Below, in pieces: positions 1 to 6,632 of a stretch of DNA of 20,139 nt (positions are counted from its first letter, which is position 1; each line of letters starts with the position of its first letter). The stretch is taken from contig JAQDCK010000016.1 of NCBI GenBank assembly GCA_027681045.1, forward strand, positions 1 to 20,139. Direction: 5' to 3'. The DNA comes from Lactobacillaceae bacterium AF64-9pH9TA (GTDB lineage: Bacteria > Bacillota > Bacilli > Lactobacillales > Lactobacillaceae). The notes beneath the pieces are model-generated. The model was not told where the DNA came from. It did not search any database and saw only the letters and a list, made by a program, of their open reading frames with translations. The position numbers and the translations under genes were made by a program.

Positions 1-6
1 CCTCGA

Positions 7-426
7 TTGAAATCGAAGGTTTCCGCACGCTACATTTTAATGAAGAAAAAACTCCAAGCCCTGGCCGCCAGAGTTAAAGTTGAACTCCCGGCCCTGTTTC
101 TCGCCCTTAAAGACCGGAGGACCTCCTGGCTGGCCAAGCTCCTGGCTTTTTTAACCGTGGCCTATGCCTTGTCCCCGGTCGACTTGATCCCTGACTTTAT
201 CCCGGTAATTGGTTATTTAGACGATCTTTTAATCCTGCCTCTTCTGGCTGCTTTGACCATCAAGTTGATTCCCGCAGACGTCTGGCAGGACTGCTTGAAG
301 GAAAGCCAGGGGATGCGGGAGAGCGGGAAACCCAAAAAATGGTACTATGCCTTGCCAATTATCATATTTTGGCTCCTAATCCTCTTCTGGATTGGTAAAA
401 TGGTCTATCAAGGGATACATGACTGA
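7..426 (+). CDS. DUF1232 (YkvA-type) membrane protein
   Basis: The protein has the hallmark DUF1232 core SPVDLIPDFIPVIGYLDD at residues 56-73, within a hydrophobic stretch of about residues 41-88. A second membrane segment follows at about 113-136, and the tail is short. Both the lysine/arginine-rich N-terminus and the absence of a signal peptide fit a small inner-membrane protein. The molecular role of this family is not established, so none is proposed. The start is unsure: the TTG at 7 lies at the window edge, so its ribosome binding site cannot be seen and the gene could begin further upstream. An in-frame ATG at 40 has no good Shine-Dalgarno sequence. A terminator follows 10 bp after the stop, so this gene closes an upstream transcription unit that is separate from the glycogen operon. 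Confidence 0.82.
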   Translation: MKSKVSARYILMKKKLQALAARVKVELPALFLALKDRRTSWLAKLLAFLTVAYALSPVDLIPDFIPVIGYLDDLLILPLLAALTIKLIPADVWQDCLKESQGMRESGKPKKWYYALPIIIFWLLILFWIGKMVYQGIHD

Positions 427-435
427 TTAATTAAT

Positions 436-470
436 AAAGCCGCTGATTTAGTTCAGCGGCTTTTCTTTTC
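436..470 (+). terminator. Rho-independent terminator after the DUF1232 gene
   Basis: An 8-bp GC-rich stem (AGCCGCTGA-type arm at 438-446, TCAGCGGCT at 453-461) is extended by A:T pairs. It has a 6-nt loop and is followed by TTTTCTTTTCC. It lies directly behind the stop codon of the upstream gene. Confidence 0.9.
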
Positions 471-814
471 CTTACTGCCGCTTTTACTGCCATCGCTTTG
501 TCCAAAAGGAACAATAACTTGTTTGAAATGTTATTGAAAGAATGTAATGATTTTAGAAAAAATATGATACAAATATATAAAAAATCCAGTCTGCATCACT
601 TTAAAAATCTTGATCCTATGATAAAGTAAGCGATTTAAACAGTTTCATCAATCAAATGAAAGAAAAATAAGAATATGGTATCATTTTTCTTAAAACTACA
701 CACATTATAAGTTGAATGAATCGTTCGATTTTTCGGCTAAAAAATAAGCAAAAACTGTGATGAAATCTAGTTTTTGCGAAAAAAGCCGTTTTTTTTGAGA
801 AATTTCATTTTTTA
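471..814. other. AT-rich gene-free region upstream of glgB
   Basis: About 340 bp of strongly AT-rich DNA with no credible coding sequence; its short ATG frames have no Shine-Dalgarno site. It contains a nested inverted repeat: an outer arm CGGCT (734-738) with AGCCG (784-788), and an inner 9-bp arm GCAAAAACT (748-756) with AGTTTTTGC (769-777). A run of eight T follows at 789-796. Many A/T runs (phased or not, I cannot say) suggest a curved or regulator-binding region in front of the glycogen promoter. Function is not known. Confidence 0.5.
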
Positions 815-844
815 TACTGAAAAAAACGAAAAAAGGCTTATAAT
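815..844 (+). promoter_or_regulatory. Candidate promoter of the glycogen operon
   Basis: A perfect -10 box, TATAAT, lies at 839-844. The -35 region is poor: the best candidates are CTGAAA (817-822, 16-bp spacer) or TACTGA (815-820, 18-bp spacer). A perfect -10 with a weak -35 fits a promoter that depends on a regulator or on upstream AT-rich DNA. The predicted start near 851 gives a leader of about 88 nt before glgB. Confidence 0.6.
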
Positions 845-854
845 GTAAGTAGGC

Positions 855-878
855 GAAAAACGCTTACAGCGTTAACGT
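855..878 (+). promoter_or_regulatory. cre-like operator(s) just downstream of the glg promoter
   Basis: GAAAAACGCTTACA (855-868) matches the CcpA cre consensus TGWNANCGNTNWCA except for its first two bases. An overlapping poorer match, TTACAGCGTTAACG, covers 865-878. The two together form the inverted repeat AACGCT-TAC-AGCGTT (859-873). The site sits a few bases after the predicted transcription start, where CcpA or another LacI-family repressor would block initiation or elongation. This would give glucose repression of glycogen synthesis; binding is inferred. Confidence 0.5.
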
Positions 879-938
879 GGAAATGATTTGATGTTTTTAT
901 GGATAACAGATGATTTTTTATAGAAAGTGAGGTAAGAA

Positions 939-2837
939 ATGGACGAGATAGAGCAATATTTACAGAACTTTGCCGCTGGAAATGAATTTTATCTGCAGAA
1001 TTATCTTGGCTGCCACGCGGCTAGAAATGGCTATGTCTTTCGCGTCTGGGCGCCTAAAGCACAGCAAGTCTGGCTGGTCGGCGATTTCAACAATTGGGAG
1101 AAAGACCTGCCCATGCAGCAGAATTCTTATGGGATTTGGTCTGTTGAAACTGACCGCGCCCAGCCTGGCCAGCTTTACAAATTCTTAGTCAAGCAGGTGG
1201 GCGGCGAAGAAGTCATGAAGTTTGACCCGATGGCCTTGGAATATGAGCACCGGCCAGGCAACGCTGCCGTGGTAAGCAACTTGCCGGAGAAGCGGTGGAC
1301 TGACGGTGCCTGGTTCGGCTGGCACAAGCGGTCAAACCACTTTGCCCGCCCAATCAACATATATGAGGTGCATGCCAGCTCCTGGAAGCAGCATGAAGAT
1401 GGCAGACTCTACACTTTGCGCGACTTGCAAAAGGAACTGATTCCCTACGTTAAGGAGCAAGGCTTTAACTATATTGAGTTCATGCCTTTGACTGCCCACC
1501 CGCTGGACGCCTCCTGGGGCTACCAGACGACCGGCTACTTTGCCTTGGAGAGGGCATATGGCGAGCCGCGGGATTTACAGGATTTCGTGGAAGCCTGCCA
1601 CAAGGAAAACATCGGGGTCTTGGCTGACTGGGTCCCAGGCCACTTCTGCATCAACAGCGATGCCTTGGCTTACTACGACGGGACGCCTTGCTACGAATTT
1701 GAAGAAGGCTGGCGGGCCCAAAACAAGGGCTGGGGTGCCTTGAACTTTGACTTGGGTAAGCCGCAAGTGCAGTCTTTCTTGATCTCAAGCGCCCTCTTCT
1801 GGCTGGAATACTACCACCTGGACGGGCTCAGAGTCGACGCGGTGTCCAACATGCTTTACCGCGACTACGACCGGGGACCGGGCGAGTGGAAGCCTGACCA
1901 GTACGGCGGTAACCGCAATATTGAAGGGATTGAATTCCTCCACAAGTTCAACAAGACCATCAAGGGGATCCACCCGGAAAGAATCTTGATCGCAGAAGAA
2001 AGCTCCTCCCAAGTCAAGATCACCGGCCGGGTTGAAGACGGGGGCCTGGGCTTTGACTACAAGTGGAATATGGGCTGGATGAATGATGAGCTCCGCTTCT
2101 ATTCCATGGACCCATACTTCCGCAAAGACAACTTTGCCCTGTCCACTTTCTCATTTATGTACCGGATGAGTGAAAACTTCATCTTGCCGCTGTCCCACGA
2201 CGAAGTCGTCCACGGCAAGCGCAGCTTGATGAACAAGATGTTTGGCGACCGGCCTTACCAGTTCGCCCAGTTGCGGAATTTGAATACCATGCTAATGACC
2301 TACCCGGGCAAGAAATTGCTCTTCATGGGTGGGGAATTCGGCCAGTACCTGGAATGGCGTTACCAAGAAGGCTTGGAGTGGTCTTCTTTAAGTGATGAGT
2401 TGAACGCCAAAATGCTCAAGTACAACAGGGAACTGAACCACTTTTACTTGAACGAACCGGCCTTGTGGCAATTGGAACAGGAAGACAAGTCAGTGAAAAT
2501 CATCGACGCGGATAACCGCGACCAGTCCGTCCTTTCCTTCATTAGGCAAGGGAAGGTGCGGCATGATTTCCTGATCGTCCTGCTCAACTTCACGCCGGTT
2601 CAGCGCGACGGCTTTAAAGTCGGCGTGCCTTACCCAGGGACTTATAAGGAAGTCCTTAACAGCTCACGCAGTGAATTTGGCGGCGACTGGACCGCGAAAC
2701 CACAGGAAATGGCTACCACAAAGGAGAAATTCAAGGATTTCGACTACCAGATTTCTGTTGACCTACCAGGCTTCAGTGCCATGATCATCAAGCCTGACCA
2801 GGTAACAATCAAGAGAAAGCGTTCGAAGAAACGTTGA
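939..2837 (+). CDS. glgB: 1,4-alpha-glucan branching enzyme GlgB
   Basis: Cytosolic enzyme that cleaves alpha-1,4-glucan chains and reattaches them as alpha-1,6 branches. The N-terminal CBM48-type domain (about residues 25-115, with VWLVGDFNNW) precedes a GH13 (subfamily 9 type) barrel. The catalytic triad is visible: nucleophile D300 in GLRVDAV, acid/base E353 in IAEES, and D421 in LSHDEVVHG. The spacings between them equal those in E. coli GlgB (53 and 68 residues). A C-terminal beta domain follows, ending in a very basic tail (KRKRSKKR). At 632 residues it is the normal length for the shorter Firmicutes form. The ATG at 939 has a GAGGT site 5 nt upstream. It is the first gene of the seven-gene glycogen operon, preceded by a TATAAT promoter and a cre-like site, so catabolite repression is likely. 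Identification is secure. Confidence 0.97.
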   Translation: MDEIEQYLQNFAAGNEFYLQNYLGCHAARNGYVFRVWAPKAQQVWLVGDFNNWEKDLPMQQNSYGIWSVETDRAQPGQLYKFLVKQVGGEEVMKFDPMALEYEHRPGNAAVVSNLPEKRWTDGAWFGWHKRSNHFARPINIYEVHASSWKQHEDGRLYTLRDLQKELIPYVKEQGFNYIEFMPLTAHPLDASWGYQTTGYFALERAYGEPRDLQDFVEACHKENIGVLADWVPGHFCINSDALAYYDGTPCYEFEEGWRAQNKGWGALNFDLGKPQVQSFLISSALFWLEYYHLDGLRVDAVSNMLYRDYDRGPGEWKPDQYGGNRNIEGIEFLHKFNKTIKGIHPERILIAEESSSQVKITGRVEDGGLGFDYKWNMGWMNDELRFYSMDPYFRKDNFALSTFSFMYRMSENFILPLSHDEVVHGKRSLMNKMFGDRPYQFAQLRNLNTMLMTYPGKKLLFMGGEFGQYLEWRYQEGLEWSSLSDELNAKMLKYNRELNHFYLNEPALWQLEQEDKSVKIIDADNRDQSVLSFIRQGKVRHDFLIVLLNFTPVQRDGFKVGVPYPGTYKEVLNSSRSEFGGDWTAKPQEMATTKEKFKDFDYQISVDLPGFSAMIIKPDQVTIKRKRSKKR

Positions 2838-2845
2838 TGTAATGT

Positions 2846-2866
2846 GATAAAAGATAAAAGATAAGT
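2846..2866 (+). repeat. Triple GATAAAA-type heptamer between glgB and glgC
   Basis: GATAAAA (2846-2852) is repeated exactly at 2853-2859, followed by GATAAGT (2860-2866). The repeats fill the space between the glgB stop and the AGGGAAGG ribosome binding site of glgC (2867-2874). Possible roles are an unstructured A-rich ribosome standby region or simple slippage; neither is shown. Confidence 0.7.
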
Positions 2867-2884
2867 AGGGAAGGATTTTTTACC

Positions 2885-4033
2885 ATGAGTACAAAAATGC
2901 TAGGTTTAATTTTAGCCGGGGGCAAGGGGACCCGGCTGGGCAAACTGACCGCCAATCAAGCTAAGCCAGCCGTGCCATTCGGCGGCCGCTACCGGATCAT
3001 CGACTTTCCGCTGAGCAATTGCGCCAACTCTGGCGTGCGCAATGTCGGCATCATTACCCAATACGAACCGCTGCGGCTGAACAACCACATCGGCAACGGC
3101 TCCAGCTGGGGGCTGGACGGCTTGAACTCCAGTGCCACTATCTTGCAGCCATACACGGACAACGGCGGTAGCAAGTGGTTTGAAGGGACCGCCCACGCCA
3201 TCTACCAAAACATCGACTACATCGACAGCCAGGACCCGGAATATGTCTTGATCCTGTCTGGTGACCACATCTACAAGATGGACTACGCCGACATGCTGGA
3301 AGAGCACGAAAAGAACCACGCTTCCTTGACTGTGGCCGTGATCGACGTACCTTGGGAAGAAGCACCCCGGTTCGGGATCATGAATACCGACTCCAGCGGC
3401 CGGATCATCGAATTTGAAGAAAAGCCAGCTGAACCAAAGAGCAACCACGCTTCAATGGGGATCTACATCTTTAACTGGAAGCGGCTGCGGGAAGTATTGA
3501 CCGCGGGCTTTGCTACGGCCGACGATATGGTCGACTTCGGCAAGAACGTCATCCCTTACTACCTGAAGAGTGACGAAAGAGTCTTTGCTTACCAGTTCTC
3601 CGGCTACTGGAAGGACGTCGGCACCATCGACTCCCTCTGGCAAGCCAACATGGAATTCCTGGACGGGTCAGACGGCTTGGCCCTGAACGACCGCAGCTGG
3701 CGGATCTACTCCAAGAACACCATCGACGCTCCGCAAATGATTACGGAAAACGCGGAAGTAACTGACTCCATGATCGTTGACGGCTGCTACATTGACGGGA
3801 AGATCAAGCACTCAATCATCTCAGCCAACGTTGACGTCCAACGCGGCAGCGAGATTGTTGACTCAGTCATCATGCCGGGCGCCAAGATCGGCAAGAACGT
3901 CAAGATCACCAAGGCCATCGTTGGCGAAGGCGCCGTGATCGGCAGCAACTCTGTCGTTGGTGAAGAAAATGGGGAAATTGCCGTAGTCGGCAACAAGGAA
4001 AAGATTGGAGTGTTACCAAATGAAAACAAGTAA
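2885..4033 (+). CDS. glgC: Glucose-1-phosphate adenylyltransferase, catalytic subunit GlgC
   Basis: Makes ADP-glucose and pyrophosphate from glucose-1-phosphate and ATP, the committed step of bacterial glycogen synthesis. The nucleotidyltransferase domain is intact: loop AGGKGTRLG (11-19), [18 protein letters not shown] (28-45), metal-binding SGDHIYKMD (125-133, catalytic D127), glucose-1-phosphate motif FEEKP (177-181) and YWKDVGT (241-247). A left-handed beta-helix of hexapeptide-like repeats forms the C-terminal part (about 285-375). At 382 residues it has the usual length. The lysine of the E. coli activator site in GGK is arginine here (R35), as in other Firmicutes enzymes, so fructose-1,6-bisphosphate activation should not be assumed. 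The ATG at 2885 has AGGGAAGG 10 nt upstream. The 3' end overlaps glgD by 14 bp, which suggests translational coupling of the two subunits. Confidence 0.97.
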   Translation: MSTKMLGLILAGGKGTRLGKLTANQAKPAVPFGGRYRIIDFPLSNCANSGVRNVGIITQYEPLRLNNHIGNGSSWGLDGLNSSATILQPYTDNGGSKWFEGTAHAIYQNIDYIDSQDPEYVLILSGDHIYKMDYADMLEEHEKNHASLTVAVIDVPWEEAPRFGIMNTDSSGRIIEFEEKPAEPKSNHASMGIYIFNWKRLREVLTAGFATADDMVDFGKNVIPYYLKSDERVFAYQFSGYWKDVGTIDSLWQANMEFLDGSDGLALNDRSWRIYSKNTIDAPQMITENAEVTDSMIVDGCYIDGKIKHSIISANVDVQRGSEIVDSVIMPGAKIGKNVKITKAIVGEGAVIGSNSVVGEENGEIAVVGNKEKIGVLPNENK

Positions 4034-5162
4034 GATGTGTGCAATCTTCAGCAACCAGCACGAATACAGCCAGCTGAAGCCGCTGACCGACGAAAGAGCC
4101 CTGTCAACTCTGTACTTTGCCGGCAAGTACCGTTTGATGGACTTTGCCCTCTCCAGCATCGTCAACGCTGACATCAACCATATTTACACCCTGATCAGCC
4201 AAGAAAAGGTCCGTTCTTATCTGGACCACCTGGGCGGGGGCAAGGAATGGGGGCTGGATACGATCGGTTCCTACGAATACCTGGACTTCTACCAGAACTT
4301 GATGCGGCGGCGGTCAAGAGGGGAAAACTACTTTGACGACTTGATCCTCTTCCTTAAAACCTGCAAGATGCCATACACTGTTTTCATCGGCAACAAGATG
4401 GCTGCCAACTTTGACTTAAAGGCCATCCTCCACTTCCACCAGGCAAATGACAACCGGATCACTCCGGTCTTCAAGCGGGTGGAAAAGGATAACCTGGCTC
4501 CAGATGACCACACCTTTGTCTTGAGCGACAACAATGTCGTGACTGAACAAAGAGAAGCCATTGAACTGACCAGCGATGGTCCTTTCAACCTTTCAGCCAA
4601 CGTGTACGTGATGAACACTGACTGGCTGATCCACGAACTGGAAAAGGCCCAAAAGAGCGGGGCTTCCTACGATGTTTCAGAACGGCTGGCCGATTTGGCC
4701 GTCAAGGAAAAGGCCAACGCCTACGAATACACTGGCTACCTGCGCAACATCCACGACATTCCTAGCTACTACCAAGCCAACCTGGACATGCTGGAAAAGG
4801 ACAAGCGTGACTCCCTCCTTTACGGCAACCAGAAGATCATCACCCGGATCAGAAACGAAGTCGGCACTTACTACGACAAGGAATCTGACGTCAAGAACAC
4901 CTTGATTTCCACTGGCTGCACGGTCAAGGGTGAAATCAAGAACAGCATCGTTTCCAGAAGAGTAAACTTTGCCAAGGACTCTGTTGCTAAGAACGTCGTA
5001 ATCATGGCCAACTGCAAGATCAAGAGTGGGGCTGACGTTGAATACGCCATCTTAGACAAGAACGTGGTGATCGAAAAGGGCGTGACCGTCAAGGGCAAGC
5101 CTGACAGCCCAGTGGTTATTAAGAAGGGCAGCGTCATCAGCAAGGACTTTGTACTGGATTAA
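4020..5162 (+). CDS. glgD: GlgD, non-catalytic partner of glucose-1-phosphate adenylyltransferase
   Basis: Paralogue of GlgC with the same fold: a nucleotidyltransferase-like domain, then a C-terminal left-handed beta-helix (about residues 285-375). The catalytic signatures are lost. The GGxGTRL loop is replaced by [11 protein letters not shown] (9-19), and the SGDHIY motif aligns with IGNKMAAN (123-130), so the metal-binding Asp is N125. Family knowledge says such GlgD proteins form mixed oligomers with GlgC and raise its activity or alter its control in Firmicutes; that role is inferred here. A frame opens upstream at TTG 4005, but the ATG at 4020 has GGAG (4007-4010) 9 nt before it and removes an atypical N-terminal extension, so I choose 4020. 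This gives 380 residues. The start lies inside the end of glgC, so equal expression of both subunits is likely. Confidence 0.93.
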   Translation: MKTSKMCAIFSNQHEYSQLKPLTDERALSTLYFAGKYRLMDFALSSIVNADINHIYTLISQEKVRSYLDHLGGGKEWGLDTIGSYEYLDFYQNLMRRRSRGENYFDDLILFLKTCKMPYTVFIGNKMAANFDLKAILHFHQANDNRITPVFKRVEKDNLAPDDHTFVLSDNNVVTEQREAIELTSDGPFNLSANVYVMNTDWLIHELEKAQKSGASYDVSERLADLAVKEKANAYEYTGYLRNIHDIPSYYQANLDMLEKDKRDSLLYGNQKIITRIRNEVGTYYDKESDVKNTLISTGCTVKGEIKNSIVSRRVNFAKDSVAKNVVIMANCKIKSGADVEYAILDKNVVIEKGVTVKGKPDSPVVIKKGSVISKDFVLD

Positions 5163-5177
5163 TCGGGAGGAAAAATC

Positions 5178-6608
5178 GTGAGAGTTTTATTTGTCGGGGC
5201 CGAATGCGCACCCTTCTTCAAGACTGGCGGCTTAGGCGACGTTTTGGGCTCTTTGCCCAACCAGCTGGCCAAAGACGGCGATGAAGTCGGCGTGGCTTTG
5301 CCCCTGTACCAGGACATGCCGGAAGAATACCGGGAAAAGCTGGAATACCAAGGTAACTTCTATGTTCCAGTCGGCTGGCGGAACCAGTACTGCGGGGTCT
5401 TCACCCTGGAAATGAACGGGGTTAAGTACTTCTTCATCGACAACGAATACTACTTCAAGCGGCCAGGCATCTACGGCTACTACGATGATGGCGAACGTTA
5501 CGCCTTCTTCCAGCAAGCCGTAATCATGATGATGGAACGCTTTGACTTCGTACCAAACATCCTGCACTGCAATGACTACCACACTTCCTTTATCCCATTC
5601 CTGCTTCGGGAAAAATGGGGCTTTGTCGACGCCTACCGCGGCATCAAGACTGTCTTGACCATCCACAACCTGGAATTCCAAGGCAAGTACGACGCCAAGA
5701 CCCTGCCGAACTTCTTCGGCCTGGGCTATGAATGGTTTGACAATGGGACTGTCCGCTTCAACAACGACGTCAACTGGATGAAGACCGGGATCTTGTACGC
5801 CGACCGGGTAACTACGGTCAGTCCGTCTTACGCTGAAGAAATTCAGACGCCGGAATTCGGCCAAGGCCTGGATGAAATCCTCCGCTCAGTCAACTTCAAG
5901 CTGGTCGGGATTTTGAACGGGATTGACTTTGAAAAGTACAACCCGGCCACTGACCCGGTCATCAAGGTCCGCTATGACGTCAACCACTTGAAGCACAAGC
6001 GTCGCGACAAGACTGACTTGCAAAAGCAGGTTGGCCTGCCGGTAGCGCCAACTACCCCGGTTATCGGGATGGTCAGCCGCCTGACTGCCCAAAAGGGCTG
6101 CCAGCTGCTTTTGGAAGAACTGGACAATATCCTTCAGTTTGACCTGCAGGTAGTCATCCTGGGCAGCGGGGACCAGTACTATGAACATGCCTTAAGCGAC
6201 ATTGCCAGCCGCTACCCGGACAAGTTCAAGCTGATCCTGGCCTTTGACGTCAACCTGGCTCAGAAGATCTACGCTGGCGCTGCCTCCTTCTTGATGCCAT
6301 CCGCCTTTGAACCATGCGGTTTGTCACAACTGATCAGCCTGCGCTACGGGACCCTGCCAATCGTCCACCAAATCGGCGGTTTAGCCGACACGGTCTGGGT
6401 TTACGACAAGACCAAGAACGAAGGCACTGGCTTCGGCTTCCGCGAATTCAGCGGTTACCAAATGGTTGAAGCCATCAAGAAGATGCTGGAACTCTACCAT
6501 GAAAAGGAGAAGTGGGCCAAGGCACAAAGAACGGCCATGCGGTCTGACTTCTCCTGGAAGAGCTCAGCAAGCAAGTACCAATGGATGTACGGCGAATTAC
6601 TGGGATAG
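5178..6608 (+). CDS. glgA: Glycogen synthase (ADP-glucose) GlgA
   Basis: GT5 glycosyltransferase that transfers glucose from ADP-glucose to the non-reducing end of an alpha-1,4-glucan. The N-terminal ADP-glucose loop KTGGL is at residues 15-19, followed by DVLGSLP. SRLTAQKG supplies R301 and K306 of the nucleotide-sugar site, and SAFEPCGLSQL contains E378, the residue matching E377 of the E. coli enzyme. These motifs span both Rossmann domains, and the 476-residue length is normal. The GTG start at 5178 is supported by GGGAGG 7 nt upstream, and the RVLFVGAECAPFFKTGG N-terminus is typical of the family. The gene follows glgD by 15 bp, with no promoter visible between them, so the two are co-transcribed. 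There is no signal peptide; the enzyme acts in the cytosol. Confidence 0.97.
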   Translation: MRVLFVGAECAPFFKTGGLGDVLGSLPNQLAKDGDEVGVALPLYQDMPEEYREKLEYQGNFYVPVGWRNQYCGVFTLEMNGVKYFFIDNEYYFKRPGIYGYYDDGERYAFFQQAVIMMMERFDFVPNILHCNDYHTSFIPFLLREKWGFVDAYRGIKTVLTIHNLEFQGKYDAKTLPNFFGLGYEWFDNGTVRFNNDVNWMKTGILYADRVTTVSPSYAEEIQTPEFGQGLDEILRSVNFKLVGILNGIDFEKYNPATDPVIKVRYDVNHLKHKRRDKTDLQKQVGLPVAPTTPVIGMVSRLTAQKGCQLLLEELDNILQFDLQVVILGSGDQYYEHALSDIASRYPDKFKLILAFDVNLAQKIYAGAASFLMPSAFEPCGLSQLISLRYGTLPIVHQIGGLADTVWVYDKTKNEGTGFGFREFSGYQMVEAIKKMLELYHEKEKWAKAQRTAMRSDFSWKSSASKYQWMYGELLG

Positions 6609-6632
6609 TCGCAATTAATGAGGAAGATGAGC

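Noticed and set aside
523..568. Promoter-like TTGAAA and TATGAT boxes in the AT-rich region
   Set aside because: Spacings (23 bp or poor matches) do not fit sigma-A promoters, and nothing downstream is coding before the better glg promoter.
716..760. Possible 14-codon leader peptide (MNRSIFRLKNKQKL) overlapping the nested repeat upstream of glgB
   Set aside because: No Shine-Dalgarno site, it lies before the best glg promoter, and its composition is that of random AT-rich DNA.
2912..3448. Minus-strand frame of 178 codons opposite glgC
   Set aside because: Shadow frame produced by codon bias; glgC on the plus strand carries every catalytic motif.
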